From Lactobacillus sp. (GTDB lineage: Bacteria > Bacillota > Bacilli > Lactobacillales > Lactobacillaceae): 64,000 bases of DNA. The DNA lies in NCBI GenBank assembly GCA_030530865.1, contig JAUMUC010000002.1:169119-233118 (forward strand), written 5' to 3'. This document shows, one piece after another, positions 18,618 to 29,746 of this stretch. Position numbers and translations under genes: made by a program. How positions within the stretch are numbered: position 1 is the stretch's first letter; the number at the start of each line of letters is the position of its first letter. The notes below the pieces were generated by a model, which made no database searches, was not told the origin of the DNA, and worked only from the letters and a program-made list of their open reading frames with translations.

Positions 18618-19529
18618 CTATTTCTTAACTTCGTTGTATTTTTCCTTCAACTTGTCAGCACTATCAAACAAGAGTCCACTTTCTTTTCTAGTTAATGAAA
18701 GTGGCTTGACACTAATGGCACCTTGTCTGGTGATCACAGCTGGATAACCGATGTAACATTCACAGTCATCTTGGTAAGTTGAAACTGGTGCATAAAGGTG
18801 TTCATCACTTTCAATGGCTTCAATCAAGCGAACACAAGTTGAAGCAATGGCGTATGAAGTGTAACCCTTACCTTTGGCAATGCTCATCGCATCTTTTTCA
18901 GGTGCCTTTTCAATGTCTTGCATTTCATCTTCATCGAATAATTGGCTTGCAATTAAGTTGTTAGCACGAACTGTTGACCAAGCAACAAATTCAGTTGAAC
19001 CATGTTCACCTAATACGAAGCCTAAGACACTCTTTGGAGCAATTTCTAATTTTTCACCAACAAAGCGTTGGAAACGAGCCGTGTCCAAGAAAGTTCCTGT
19101 ACCAAAGACTTGTTCAGCTGGCAATGCTGAAGCTTCTTGCAAAATTCGGGTAATCACATCACATGGGTTAGAAATGTTCAAAATGATTCCCTTGAAGTCT
19201 AGATCTTGAAGCTTTTCACCAATAGCGTAGGCGTTTTTAGCATTGATCTTAAGTTCAGCTAAACGGTCACCAGTTTCAGCAGTAGCGGTAATCTTGCCGA
19301 CTGCAGTTACCACGATTTCAGCATCTTTCAAGGCATCCCAATCGTTCAAAGTAATTTGAACGTGCTTGTTTACCCGTGGCAATGCATCAGATAAATCATT
19401 GTATTCAGCTTCTGCTTTTTGTTCATTTAAATCAATTAAAACTAAATGATCTGCTTCACCCTTTGCAAGCAAAGTGTATGCAACAGTAGCACCGACATTT
19501 CCTAATCCGATAATACCTATTTTTCTCAT
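18618..19529 (-). CDS. L-2-hydroxyisocaproate dehydrogenase-type enzyme
   Basis: A 303-residue NAD-dependent 2-hydroxyacid dehydrogenase of the lactate/malate family. The Rossmann motif is GIIGLGNVGATVA, and the active-site histidine lies in GEHGSTEF. The specificity loop reads GKITATAETGDRLAEL instead of the short, glutamine-containing loop of L-lactate dehydrogenase. This, with NISNPCDVIT and GTGTFLDTARFQR, resembles the L-HicDH of lactobacilli, which reduces branched 2-oxo acids from amino-acid catabolism. It lies 16 bases upstream of the lipoprotein gene and could be cotranscribed with it. Confidence 0.85.
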   Translation of the reverse strand: MRKIGIIGLGNVGATVAYTLLAKGEADHLVLIDLNEQKAEAEYNDLSDALPRVNKHVQITLNDWDALKDAEIVVTAVGKITATAETGDRLAELKINAKNAYAIGEKLQDLDFKGIILNISNPCDVITRILQEASALPAEQVFGTGTFLDTARFQRFVGEKLEIAPKSVLGFVLGEHGSTEFVAWSTVRANNLIASQLFDEDEMQDIEKAPEKDAMSIAKGKGYTSYAIASTCVRLIEAIESDEHLYAPVSTYQDDCECYIGYPAVITRQGAISVKPLSLTRKESGLLFDSADKLKEKYNEVKK

Positions 19530-19546
19530 GATTTTCCTTTCAACCT

Positions 19547-19576
19547 AAAAAAAGATAGACCTACTGGCCTATCTTT
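19547..19576 (-). terminator. Terminator of greA
   Basis: On the minus strand AAAGATAGGCC and GGTCTATCTTT form a stem followed by a T run, 4 bases after the greA stop codon. Confidence 0.85.
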
Positions 19577-19579
19577 CAA

Positions 19580-20056
19580 TTATGCATGTACATCGTTGAT
19601 AACGACGTCAAACTTGCCACCAGGAGTTTCGATAGTAACAGTATCACCCTTCTTACGGCCAATTAAGGCCTTAGCAATTGGTGAATCGTTAGAAATCTTA
19701 CCACTTAATGGATCACTTTCATCACTACCAACAATTACGTATTCTTCAGAGTCACTTTCTCCAACTTCAGTAAAGACTACGGTCTTACCAATAGCAACTT
19801 CATCTGGAGCAACGCTGTCTGCATCGACAACATTGGCATACTTAAGCATTTCTTCAACTTGCTTAATTCTGTCTTCTAAGTGACTTTGTTCATCTTTGGC
19901 AGCATCATATTCAGAGTTTTCTGATAGATCACCAAATGAACGTGCAACCTTAATACGGTTAACAACTTCTGGTCTCTTAACTAATTTTAAATCTTTCAAT
20001 TCTGCTTCAAGCTTTGCTTTACCTTCTGAAGTCATTGGAAATGATTTTTCTGCCAT
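19580..20056 (-). CDS. greA: Transcription elongation factor GreA
   Basis: A 158-residue factor that enters the secondary channel of RNA polymerase and stimulates cleavage of backtracked transcripts. The N-terminal coiled coil (about 1-75) carries the acidic tip [12 protein letters not shown], whose aspartate and glutamate organise the catalytic metal. The C-terminal domain includes [14 protein letters not shown], typical of GreA. Length is normal. It lies downstream of pheT in the same direction but 64 bases apart, and it has its own terminator. Confidence 0.97.
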   Translation of the reverse strand: MAEKSFPMTSEGKAKLEAELKDLKLVKRPEVVNRIKVARSFGDLSENSEYDAAKDEQSHLEDRIKQVEEMLKYANVVDADSVAPDEVAIGKTVVFTEVGESDSEEYVIVGSDESDPLSGKISNDSPIAKALIGRKKGDTVTIETPGGKFDVVINDVHA

Positions 20057-20120
20057 GTCTGCCTCCCTGAATTTTTATTCTTATCAACTATAAATTTTAA
20101 TGCCTAGAATGTCAATCTTT

Positions 20121-22520
20121 TTAGCGAATTTCGGCACTAATTTGACTAGCAAGTTGGCTAGTAATTTCATCCATTGCTTTGACAACTTGATCATCAGTCA
20201 AAGTATCATGTTCGTTCAAGAAAGTTAGCTTGTATGCTAAACTCTTCTTACCTTCAGGAATACCGACACCATCGTAAACATCAATTACTTGAACATTGTT
20301 TAAATATTTGCCACCGTGTTCAGCAATAATGTTTTCTACAGTAGCGTTCAAAGTACTTTCACTTACCAAGATTGATAAGTCACGTTCAATAGCTGGGAAT
20401 TTAGGAGCAGGCTTACTTTCTGTGCCACTAACTTGGAATTGACCTAAAAGATCTAAGTCAAGTTCGTAACCATAAAGTTCAGCTCCCTTAAGAGGCTTAT
20501 CCTTGTGTAAAACTAATTGATCTAGCATCCCCACGAAACCAAGATATTGGCCATCAATGTAAATGCCAGCAGTTCTAGTTTTGTGCATACCAGGAATAGC
20601 TTCAGGACGATATTCAACATTCTTAATGCCAAGGCTGGCAAATAATTCTTCCAATTGACCCTTTACATAGTAGAAATCAATCTTTTCTTCAGCATGTTCC
20701 CAGTTAGTTGCATAAACATGGCCTGAGTATAAAGCAGCAATGTGTTCATGTTCTTGGAAACCATCTTGCTTATCATAAACACGACCTTGTTCGTAGATTG
20801 CCCATTCAGTTTCTTTACGAGCGTAGTTGTAGCTTGCACTATCAACCAAGCCAGTCATTAAGTTTTGACGTAAAGCTTCACGAGCTACATTCAAAGGCAT
20901 TGCAATCTTGATCACTGGCTTAACTTCCTTAGTGTAAAGTGTTGCCTTCTCTTCTGTCGTTAAAGTGTAAGAAATAGCTTCTAATAAACCTTGGCCTTGA
21001 ACAAAACGTTTCACGCGACGACGCTTAGTTTCTTCTTCACTAAATCCACCCTTTACTTCAGGTAAAACTGGGGTTTGAGAAACTAAGTTATCGTAACCGT
21101 AAATTCGGCCAACTTCTTCAACTAAGTCAGCTGGAATTGAAATATCCCAACGACGTAATGGAATTGTGACCGCAATGTCGTCACCTGAAAATGCTGCTTC
21201 AAAATTCAATTGCTTGAAAATCTTGGCCATTTCATCAGCTGAAATATCACTACCTAAAGACTTGTTGATAAATGAAACAGTAGTCTTAACAACAGGAACT
21301 TGCTTTTCAGTATCACTAGCAACGATCTTACCTGCTAAAACAGTGCCGCCAGCTTCATTTCTAAGCAATAACGCTGCCATGTTAATAGCTTTTTCAACAT
21401 TATCCCAGTTAACGCCTTTTTCAAAACGACTTGAAGCTTCTGTTCTATTTGCGTGACGAAGAGCTGCCTTTCTAACTAAAGTACTATCAAATACGGCAGC
21501 TTCAAGGTAAACATCAGTTGTATCGTCTTCGACTTCTGAGTTTTTACCACCCATCACACCAGCTAACATCACTGGCTTTTGACCATCAGTAATCACGATA
21601 TCTTGAGGATCAAGTTCAAGTTCTTGATCATTCAATAAAGTCAACTTTTCACCAGCCTTAGCCAAGCGAATTTCCATTTGACCATTGAAGACTTTAGCAT
21701 CGTAGGCGTGCATTGGTTGACCAGTAATTAACATCACATAGTTAGTAATATCAACGACATTATTGATTGGTCGAATACCAGCATTCCATAAGCGTGTTTG
21801 CATCCAAAGAGGACTTTCACCAACTTTAACGCCAGTAACTTTTCTCATGTAAAAACGTGGTGCTAACTTTTCATCACATCTAATCTTAAGATCGTCGAAC
21901 TTTTCACCGTCTTCTTTCAAAACAACGGGTTCAGTCTTAACTTCGCTACCTGTAGCAGCACCGACTTCATAAGCAGCACCTTCCATTGACAAGGTATCTG
22001 CACGGTTAGGAGTAATATCGAAGTCCAAAATGTGATCAGTCATTCCCAAACTTTCGAAAACTTCATCCCCAACCTTCACATCAGAATGTTCTGGGTAAAC
22101 GAAAATACCATCGGCGTATTTCTTAGGGACAACACTTTCAGAAAAGCCAATTTCTTGAAGACCACAAAGCATACCTTCTGATTCCATACCGCGGATCTTA
22201 CCACGCTTAATCTTGTGTCCGCCAGCAATCTTGGCACCATGCAAAGCCACAATAACTTTAGTACCTACTTCAACGTTTGGTGCACCACAGACGATATTCA
22301 ATGGTTCAGCTTCACCAACATCAACTGTTGTCTTATGTAAGTGAGTATCTGGCACGTCTTCTGCTGTTAAAATTTCACCAACTACTAACTTTTTCATGCC
22401 AGCCATTGGTTCTTTAACTTCAGCAATTTCCACCCCAGTTCTGGTCAACTTTTCAGCTAAATCAGCTGGTGAAAGCTTAGGATCAACGTAATATTTTAAC
22501 CAATTGTAAGATACTAACAT
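20121..22520 (-). CDS. pheT: Phenylalanyl-tRNA synthetase beta subunit
   Basis: The 799-residue beta chain of the alpha2-beta2 PheRS. It starts with the EMAP-like tRNA-binding domain (about 40-150, with NIVCGAPN), then the B3/B4 editing domain (about 200-400), the B5 domain, a catalytic-like core and the C-terminal ferredoxin-fold anticodon-binding domain (about 705-799, PKFPAIERDLSI). Length is normal for Firmicutes. Its ATG overlaps the pheS stop codon by one base, so the subunits are translationally coupled. Expression is under the pheS T-box. Confidence 0.97.
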   Translation of the reverse strand: MLVSYNWLKYYVDPKLSPADLAEKLTRTGVEIAEVKEPMAGMKKLVVGEILTAEDVPDTHLHKTTVDVGEAEPLNIVCGAPNVEVGTKVIVALHGAKIAGGHKIKRGKIRGMESEGMLCGLQEIGFSESVVPKKYADGIFVYPEHSDVKVGDEVFESLGMTDHILDFDITPNRADTLSMEGAAYEVGAATGSEVKTEPVVLKEDGEKFDDLKIRCDEKLAPRFYMRKVTGVKVGESPLWMQTRLWNAGIRPINNVVDITNYVMLITGQPMHAYDAKVFNGQMEIRLAKAGEKLTLLNDQELELDPQDIVITDGQKPVMLAGVMGGKNSEVEDDTTDVYLEAAVFDSTLVRKAALRHANRTEASSRFEKGVNWDNVEKAINMAALLLRNEAGGTVLAGKIVASDTEKQVPVVKTTVSFINKSLGSDISADEMAKIFKQLNFEAAFSGDDIAVTIPLRRWDISIPADLVEEVGRIYGYDNLVSQTPVLPEVKGGFSEEETKRRRVKRFVQGQGLLEAISYTLTTEEKATLYTKEVKPVIKIAMPLNVAREALRQNLMTGLVDSASYNYARKETEWAIYEQGRVYDKQDGFQEHEHIAALYSGHVYATNWEHAEEKIDFYYVKGQLEELFASLGIKNVEYRPEAIPGMHKTRTAGIYIDGQYLGFVGMLDQLVLHKDKPLKGAELYGYELDLDLLGQFQVSGTESKPAPKFPAIERDLSILVSESTLNATVENIIAEHGGKYLNNVQVIDVYDGVGIPEGKKSLAYKLTFLNEHDTLTDDQVVKAMDEITSQLASQISAEIR

Positions 22521-23569
22521 TATTGTTCCTCCTTCCGGAATTGCTTCAAGAAACGTACATCATTAGTGTAAAAGTCTCGAATATCATCTACACCATATTT
22601 CAAAATTGCAAAACGGTCCAAACCGACACCAAAGGCAAATCCGCTGTAAATTGAACTATCAACCCCAGCATTTTCTAAAACATTAGGGTGAACCATACCG
22701 GCACCTAAAACTTCGATCCAACCAGTTTGCTTACAAATACTGCATCCCTTACCATCACAGTTAAAGCATGACACGTCCATTTCGACACTTGGTTCAGTGA
22801 ATGGGAAGTAACTTGGACGAAGACGAGTTTCACGGTCTGCACCGAATTCGTGCTTAGCGATTAATTCCAAAGTTCCCTTCAAATCGGCCATAGAAATGTT
22901 CTTATCAACTACCAGACCTTCCATTTGCATGAATTGGTGAGAGTGAGTCGCATCATCATCATCACGGCGATATACCTTACCAGGTCCAACCATCTTTAAT
23001 GGACCCTTTGAGAAATCCCATTTTTCAAGAACACGAGCTTGGTCCCCACTAGTTTGACTTCTCAATAAACGTTCACTATTAATGTAAAAAGTTTCTTGCA
23101 TATCACGAGCTGGGTGATCCTTAGGCAAGTTCATCATTTCAAAAACATAGTGGTCAGTTTCCACTTCAGGGCCTTGAACTACGTGGTAACCCATGTTAGT
23201 GAAGAGGTTTTCTAAATCTTCTAAAATGACACTAATTGGATGGCTAGCACCAACTTGGTGATGCTTACCAGGCAAAGTAACATCAATTCGTTCACTTTCA
23301 ATTTTAGCTTGTAAAATTCTTTCAGCCATTTCCTTTTGAGTCTTAGCTAAAAGTTCTAAGAATAAGTCACGAATTTCGTTAACTTTTTGACCAACTTCTT
23401 TTCTTTCTTCAGGAGCTAAGTCACCTAAAGAGTGCAACATACCAATTAATTCACTCTTTTTACCAATTAATTCAACACGAACTTGGTTCAATGTCTTTTC
23501 ATCAGTTGTTTCTTTAATTTTGGCTAAGCCTAATTCACGTAAGGCTTTTAGCTTTTCATAAATATCCAT
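22520..23569 (-). CDS. pheS: Phenylalanyl-tRNA synthetase alpha subunit
   Basis: The 349-residue catalytic alpha chain, charging tRNA-Phe. An N-terminal coiled coil (about 1-90) is followed by the class II core. Motif 2 appears as GKVYRRDDDDATHSHQFMQMEG and motif 3 as GFAFGVGLDRFAIL near the C-terminus. Four cysteines in CFNCDGKGCSIC form an apparent zinc-ribbon-like insertion seen in Firmicute PheS. It is the first gene of pheST, directly behind a T-box leader. Confidence 0.97.
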   Translation of the reverse strand: MDIYEKLKALRELGLAKIKETTDEKTLNQVRVELIGKKSELIGMLHSLGDLAPEERKEVGQKVNEIRDLFLELLAKTQKEMAERILQAKIESERIDVTLPGKHHQVGASHPISVILEDLENLFTNMGYHVVQGPEVETDHYVFEMMNLPKDHPARDMQETFYINSERLLRSQTSGDQARVLEKWDFSKGPLKMVGPGKVYRRDDDDATHSHQFMQMEGLVVDKNISMADLKGTLELIAKHEFGADRETRLRPSYFPFTEPSVEMDVSCFNCDGKGCSICKQTGWIEVLGAGMVHPNVLENAGVDSSIYSGFAFGVGLDRFAILKYGVDDIRDFYTNDVRFLKQFRKEEQ

Positions 23570-23581
23570 TACTTATCCTTT

Positions 23582-23835
23582 CAACCACAAAAAAAGCTCC
23601 GCCCCAATAGGGACGAAGCTTCGCGGTACCACCCTAGTTTAGTGCACAATGGCACTACACTTAAGACTTCTGTTAACGGGGAATACCGGAATTGATTAAA
23701 TTCTACTAACAAGATGAAATTCATCAGCCAGTCATTATTTAGCTCTCAGTCCATGACTAAATTCCCTGTAAATGCTGTACTAATTACTAGTCTTGCTCAC
23801 TGTATTTACTAAATAGCATAACGAAATATTTGGCA
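23582..23835 (-). promoter_or_regulatory. T-box leader of pheST
   Basis: On the minus strand the T-box AGGGTGGTACCGCG is followed by a terminator stem (AGCTTCGTCCC with GGGGCGGAGCT) and a T7 run, just before pheS. Upstream lies a long stem I region with loop-E-like AGTA and a candidate phenylalanine specifier within GATGAATTTCATC (about 23713-23725). I cannot fix the specifier register by eye. Uncharged tRNA-Phe would favour antitermination. Confidence 0.9.
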
Positions 23836-23846
23836 AAAAACAAGAC

Positions 23847-24152
23847 CTAGACCCATTTATTTGCCCATTGGTGAATTGATTCAAAAACTGGTTTCAATTC
23901 AACACCCTTTTGAGTTAAGCCGTAAGAAATAATCTTTGTTTCTGGATCAACTTTTCTAACGACAATTCCTTCTTCTTCAAGTTCCTTAAGTCGTTCAACC
24001 AAAACCCGATCTGAACAATCAGTCACAATTCTAGCCAAAACCTTAAAGCGAATGAATTTATTGTCGCACAAAGAATTGATGATCAAGCCGTTCCACTTTT
24101 TGCCAATAATATCAAAAGCATTAATAAAATGTGTACAAAGATGATATCCCAT
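23847..24152 (-). CDS. HxlR-family transcriptional regulator
   Basis: A 101-residue winged-helix regulator. The sequence AFDIIGKKWNGLIINSL, then FKVLARIVTDCSDRVLVERLKELEEEGIV, gives the family pattern in which the recognition helix precedes a KxLxxLxxxGl wing region. Three cysteines (in HLCTH, SLCDN and TDCSD) might allow thiol or aldehyde sensing, as for HypR and related members, but that is inference. It is a single gene between the pheST leader and an rRNA/tRNA methyltransferase, and its target is not obvious from context. Confidence 0.88.
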   Translation of the reverse strand: MGYHLCTHFINAFDIIGKKWNGLIINSLCDNKFIRFKVLARIVTDCSDRVLVERLKELEEEGIVVRKVDPETKIISYGLTQKGVELKPVFESIHQWANKWV

Positions 24153-24189
24153 GCTCTAACCCCTTTCTATGAAATGCATTATAGCATAT

Positions 24190-24936
24190 TTATCCCGCAA
24201 AATGATACATCAGGATTCCAGCTGCTACCCCAGCATTATATGATTCTGCTCGGCCAAAAATTGGAATATAAACCTTACTATCGCACAATTTAGCCAGGTC
24301 TTCATTAACACCATGAGCTTCATTACCGATAATAATGCCGACTTGAGCTTCCTTAGTGAATTCTGGCAAGCTTTTGGCCTTTTTATCTAAAAAGCTAGCG
24401 TAAACTGGAATGCCAGCAGCTTGTAAATCTACGACGCTACTTGCCAAATCGTTCACGATGAGTTCGATATGGAATTGGCTACCTTGCATGGCTCTTTGGA
24501 CCTTAGGATTGAATAAATCAACACAATCAGGACTTAAAATTACGCCAGTAAAGCCACAAGCATCAGCTGTCCGGATGATCGTGCCTAAATTGCCTGGATC
24601 TTGCAAATGATCTAATAGTACCCACTTGCCCCATTGAGGCTTTTGTTCAGACAAAACTGGCAATTTAATGACCGCAAAGATGCTTTGACTATTAGTAGTC
24701 TGGCTTAATTCTTTAGCAAGTTCATCGGTAATTTCAATCGCTTGGCCATAGTCGTGGTTGGCCAAACTTTCTTTGGTACCTAGTAAATAAGCGAAATCAA
24801 GACCAGATTTTTGGGCTTCTTCAATTAAATGAAAGCCTTCGATTAAGTAAAGTCCGGCCTTTTGACGACCTTTTTTGGTTAATAATTTCTTGATTTTCTT
24901 AAAAGTTGGATTGTTTGTTGATGTAATTTTTTCCAT
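24190..24936 (-). CDS. SPOUT-family RNA 2'-O-methyltransferase (TrmH/SpoU type)
   Basis: A 248-residue RNA methyltransferase. An N-terminal L30e-like RNA-binding domain (about 1-90) is followed by a knotted SPOUT domain with the three family motifs: DPGNLGTIIRTADACGF, IIGNEAHGV and the C-terminal NAGVAAGILMYHF. Members methylate ribose in 23S rRNA or tRNA using S-adenosylmethionine. The exact site cannot be read from sequence, so no symbol is used. It is divergent from acyP, an arrangement I believe is common in lactobacilli. Confidence 0.9.
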   Translation of the reverse strand: MEKITSTNNPTFKKIKKLLTKKGRQKAGLYLIEGFHLIEEAQKSGLDFAYLLGTKESLANHDYGQAIEITDELAKELSQTTNSQSIFAVIKLPVLSEQKPQWGKWVLLDHLQDPGNLGTIIRTADACGFTGVILSPDCVDLFNPKVQRAMQGSQFHIELIVNDLASSVVDLQAAGIPVYASFLDKKAKSLPEFTKEAQVGIIIGNEAHGVNEDLAKLCDSKVYIPIFGRAESYNAGVAAGILMYHFAG

Positions 24937-25018
24937 GATTAATTCCCTTTCTTTACCAGTTTAGCTGAAAATAAGTGCTTTGAAAATGGTAAAATCAAGA
25001 CAGAAAAGAGGAAAAATT

Positions 25019-25294
25019 ATGCAGACAATGAAATATCGAGTTTCTGGACTAGTCCAAGGTGTTGGCTTTCGTTATTCGACACAAGTTTTTGCCCAAAAGA
25101 TTGGCTTAAAAGGCTCTGTCAAAAATGAAAATGATGGCACCGTCACGATTATCGCACAAGGGGATGCTGCTACTTTATCTAAATTTATCCATCAATTGCC
25201 AAGCCATCTCTCACCTTTTGCAAAAATTGAACACGTTAATGTAGAAAGTCTCGATAATTATCCACAATTAGCTGATTTTCGTGTATTATATTAA
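25019..25294 (+). CDS. acyP: Acylphosphatase
   Basis: A 91-residue enzyme that hydrolyses carboxyl-phosphate bonds of small acylphosphates. The motif VQGVGFRYST contains the catalytic arginine, and the catalytic asparagine is expected in the VKNENDGTV segment. The ATG at 25019 is preferred because GAGG lies 8 bases before it; in-frame codons further upstream lack a ribosome site. Length is normal. It is followed 32 bases later by yidC in the same direction. Confidence 0.95.
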   Translation: MQTMKYRVSGLVQGVGFRYSTQVFAQKIGLKGSVKNENDGTVTIIAQGDAATLSKFIHQLPSHLSPFAKIEHVNVESLDNYPQLADFRVLY

Positions 25295-25326
25295 GCATGT
25301 ATATCGATTAGAAAGCGAGAAATTCA

Positions 25327-26277
25327 GTGAAATTTAGAAACAAATTATTCGCTGGAATGTCTATTTCAGCTGTAGCTTTACTACTATCTGGTTGTCAGCA
25401 ACAAGGAAGCCAAGGCGGAATTTCGGGCTTTTTCTATAAATTATTCGGAATTCCTTTACAAAATATTATGTTGCATATGGCTAATAGCCTTGGGAAAAAC
25501 GGTGCTGGATATGCCATCATTATCGTCACTTTAGTGGTGCGTTTGATCTTAATGCCTTTAATGCTTAAGCAACAAAAAGGGATGTTAGAACAACAACATA
25601 AGATCCAACAAATCACCCCACAATTGAAGCTGGTGCAAAACGCCATGAAGGATTCACGCGTTACACCAGAAAAGCAAATGAAGCTCGTTAACTTGCAAAG
25701 CCAAGTTTACTCAAAGAATAATATGAAGATGATGGGTAGCGTTGGATGTCTTCCACTCTTAATTCAATTGCCAATTCTTTGGGCAATTTACGGTGCGGTA
25801 GCAAATTCTAAAGCTTTAAGTGCTGCAACCTTCTATGGCATTTCTTTAGGAAAAACTTCAATTGTTTTAGCAATTATTGCTACTATTTTGACCATTATCC
25901 AATCGGCTATTTCATTAATTGGGGTTAGCGAAGATCAAAAGAAAGTTATGAAGTCAACGATGATCATCGGACCAGTCATGACGATTTTCTTCTCATTAAG
26001 CTTCCATGGAGCAATTGCCCTCTACTGGACTGCTGGTAACTTGATCATGGTCTTCCAACAATTGATCGTTACGTTCATCATGCAACCTCGTGTAAAAGCT
26101 CGAATCAATCAAGAATTAGATGAACACCCTATTACCCAAGTGGTAACTGAAGAAATCTTAAATCAAATCTTGTCAGACGTTGCTTCTGATATTCCAAAAA
26201 GTAAATCACAAAATAGTGAAACTAGTCTAGAAGAAGAATTACGTAAGAAAAACGCTGGCAAGCAAAAACGCGATTAA
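25327..26277 (+). CDS. yidC: Membrane protein insertase YidC (lipoprotein form)
   Basis: A 316-residue YidC/OxaA insertase that helps place proteins in the membrane with or without Sec. The signal peptide ends in the lipobox LLSGC (about residues 19-23). Five core membrane segments follow, with the YAIIIVTLVVRLILMP helix carrying the conserved positively charged arginine of the hydrophilic groove. The C-terminus is basic (RKKNAGKQKRD), typical for ribosome contact. Translation probably starts at the GTG at 25327. Firmicutes often have two paralogues, and I cannot tell which one this is. Confidence 0.95.
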   Translation: MKFRNKLFAGMSISAVALLLSGCQQQGSQGGISGFFYKLFGIPLQNIMLHMANSLGKNGAGYAIIIVTLVVRLILMPLMLKQQKGMLEQQHKIQQITPQLKLVQNAMKDSRVTPEKQMKLVNLQSQVYSKNNMKMMGSVGCLPLLIQLPILWAIYGAVANSKALSAATFYGISLGKTSIVLAIIATILTIIQSAISLIGVSEDQKKVMKSTMIIGPVMTIFFSLSFHGAIALYWTAGNLIMVFQQLIVTFIMQPRVKARINQELDEHPITQVVTEEILNQILSDVASDIPKSKSQNSETSLEEELRKKNAGKQKRD

Positions 26278-26308
26278 GTCACATGTTTAAAGCATGTGGC
26301 TTTTTTAT
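26276..26308 (+). terminator. Terminator of yidC
   Basis: GTCACATG/CATGTGGC stem with a 7-base loop followed by T6, directly at the yidC stop codon. Confidence 0.85.
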
Positions 26309-26320
26309 AATTCAATTTAT

Positions 26321-26348
26321 TTGACTAATTAAAAAATGAGTATAACAT
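26321..26348 (+). promoter_or_regulatory. Promoter of the glp operon
   Basis: TTGACT (26321-26326) and TAACAT (26343-26348) with a 16-base spacer. A cre-like palindrome lies immediately downstream. Confidence 0.45.
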
Positions 26349-26355
26349 TGACCGT

Positions 26356-26369
26356 AGAAAGCGCTTTCT
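26356..26369 (+). promoter_or_regulatory. cre box (CcpA operator) of the glp operon
   Basis: AGAAAGCGCTTTCT is a perfect 14-base palindrome that matches the catabolite-responsive element consensus at 12 of 14 positions. It lies just after the promoter and 12 bases before the glpK start codon. This position suits repression by CcpA when glucose is plentiful. Confidence 0.7.
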
Positions 26370-26381
26370 TAGGAGGGTATT

Positions 26382-27896
<1,515 letters not shown>

Positions 27897-27901
27897 TTGT
27901 T

Positions 27902-29734
27902 ATGACCTTTTCAATGAAAACTCGAGCAAACACGCTTGATAAATTAGAAAATGAAGAATTAGACCTATTAGTAATTGGTGGTGGTATTACTGGTGCTGGT
28001 GTAGCTTTACAAAGTGCTGCAAGTGGTCTGAAGACTGGTTTGATTGAAATGCAAGACTTTGCTGAAGGTACTTCTAGTCGTTCTACTAAGTTAGTCCACG
28101 GTGGTATTCGTTACCTCAAGACCTTTGATGTCGGTGTAGTTTCAGATACTGTTAAAGAAAGAGCCGTTGTTCAAGGAATTGCCCCACATATTCCACGGCC
28201 ATTCCCAATGCTCTTGCCTATCTATGATGACCCAAGCAGTACTTTTGACATGTTTAGTGTCAAAGTTGCCATGGATCTATACGACCGCTTAGCCGGAATT
28301 GAAGGTACACAATACGCTAACTACACAATTAACCGTGAAGAAACGCTTCAAAGAGAACCTGGCTTAAACCCTGATCACCTACTTGGTGCTGGTGTTTATC
28401 TAGACTTCGTCAACAATGACGCTCGTTTAGTAATCGAAAACATCAAGGAAGCCGATGAATTAGGTGGCTTGATGGCTAGAAATGTGAAAGCTACTGGATT
28501 TACTCACGATGAAAAAGGCATGGTTAATGGTGTGACTGCACTTGATGAAATCTCAGGTCGTGAATTTACTATCCGTGCAAAATTAATCATCAATACTACT
28601 GGTCCTTGGGTCACAATGACTAACAAGCTTGATGCCAAGAACGGTAATGGACAAATTATGCGTCCAACTAAAGGAGTTCACCTAGTCATTGATGACTCAC
28701 GTTTGAAGGTGCCACAACCTACTTACTTTGACTCAGGTCATCACGATGGCAGAATGGTCTTTGTTGTTCCTCGTGAAGGTAAAACTTACTTTGGTACAAC
28801 CGATACTGATTATCAAGGTGATTTTAAACACCCTCATGTTACTCAAGAAGATGTTGATTATCTATTAAAAGCTATTAATTCACACTATCCACACGCCGGC
28901 ATCACAATTGATGATATTGAAGCTAGTTGGGCTGGCTTACGTCCTTTGATTGAAGCCAATGGTTCATCTGACTACAACGGTGGTGGTGCTAACACTGGAC
29001 GTGTTTCTGAAGAAAGTTTCAACAATTTGATTAGTTTAGCTAATGCCTACAGCAAGGGTGAAGCTAGTCAAACTGAAGTTGAAAAAGCAATTAGTAATTT
29101 GCAAACAGCTCATAGTGAACAAACTTTGTCACCTTCACAAGTATCTCGTGGTTCCTCACTAGATGTTGGTGATGATGGTTTGATCACACTTTCAGGTGGT
29201 AAGATTACTGACTACCGGAAGATGGCAGCTGGTGCAATGGATTTGATTAGAAAGTTGATGCACGAACGCTTCAACCGTGAAGTTAAAGAAATTGATTCAA
29301 AGAAATTACAAGTTTCAGGTGGACATTTTGATCCAACTAACGTGGATGACACCATGAAGTTCTACCAAAAGATTGCAATGGCAAAAGGTATTCCAGCTAG
29401 TGAAGCCAGCACCTTAGCAAACCTTTATGGTTCAAATACTTCAAGAGTTATCTCCTACGCAAGTTCAGTTGAAGCTGCTCCAGGCTTATCATTAGCCGAA
29501 ACCTTAAGTTTGCACTATGCAGCCAATGAAGAAATGGTCATGGATCCAGTCGACTACCTCTTACGTCGGACTAACTTGATGCTTTTCCACGAAGATTACT
29601 TGAATGGTAAAAAAGATGCCTTCGTTAACGAAATGGCACATATTTTCAACTGGGATTCAGATACAACTGAAGCAATGAGAAAGAAGATGAACGATCAAAT
29701 AAACGAGACAAGTATTGCTTATTTGAAAAAATAA
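27902..29734 (+). CDS. glpO: Alpha-glycerophosphate oxidase
   Basis: A 610-residue FAD enzyme oxidising glycerol 3-phosphate to dihydroxyacetone phosphate. The dinucleotide-binding motif GGGITGAG lies at residues 26-33, and EGTSSRSTKLVHGGIRYL follows. An insert rich in Ser, Glu and Asn (about 365-420, around KGEASQTEVEKAISNL) matches the extra segment of the oxygen-using GlpO of lactic acid bacteria, which makes hydrogen peroxide. Quinone-linked GlpD lacks it. It lies 5 bases after glpK and 12 before glpF. With glpK broken, its substrate would have to come from phospholipid turnover or uptake of glycerol 3-phosphate. Confidence 0.9.
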   Translation: MTFSMKTRANTLDKLENEELDLLVIGGGITGAGVALQSAASGLKTGLIEMQDFAEGTSSRSTKLVHGGIRYLKTFDVGVVSDTVKERAVVQGIAPHIPRPFPMLLPIYDDPSSTFDMFSVKVAMDLYDRLAGIEGTQYANYTINREETLQREPGLNPDHLLGAGVYLDFVNNDARLVIENIKEADELGGLMARNVKATGFTHDEKGMVNGVTALDEISGREFTIRAKLIINTTGPWVTMTNKLDAKNGNGQIMRPTKGVHLVIDDSRLKVPQPTYFDSGHHDGRMVFVVPREGKTYFGTTDTDYQGDFKHPHVTQEDVDYLLKAINSHYPHAGITIDDIEASWAGLRPLIEANGSSDYNGGGANTGRVSEESFNNLISLANAYSKGEASQTEVEKAISNLQTAHSEQTLSPSQVSRGSSLDVGDDGLITLSGGKITDYRKMAAGAMDLIRKLMHERFNREVKEIDSKKLQVSGGHFDPTNVDDTMKFYQKIAMAKGIPASEASTLANLYGSNTSRVISYASSVEAAPGLSLAETLSLHYAANEEMVMDPVDYLLRRTNLMLFHEDYLNGKKDAFVNEMAHIFNWDSDTTEAMRKKMNDQINETSIAYLKK

Positions 29735-29746
29735 CGAGGCGTAATT

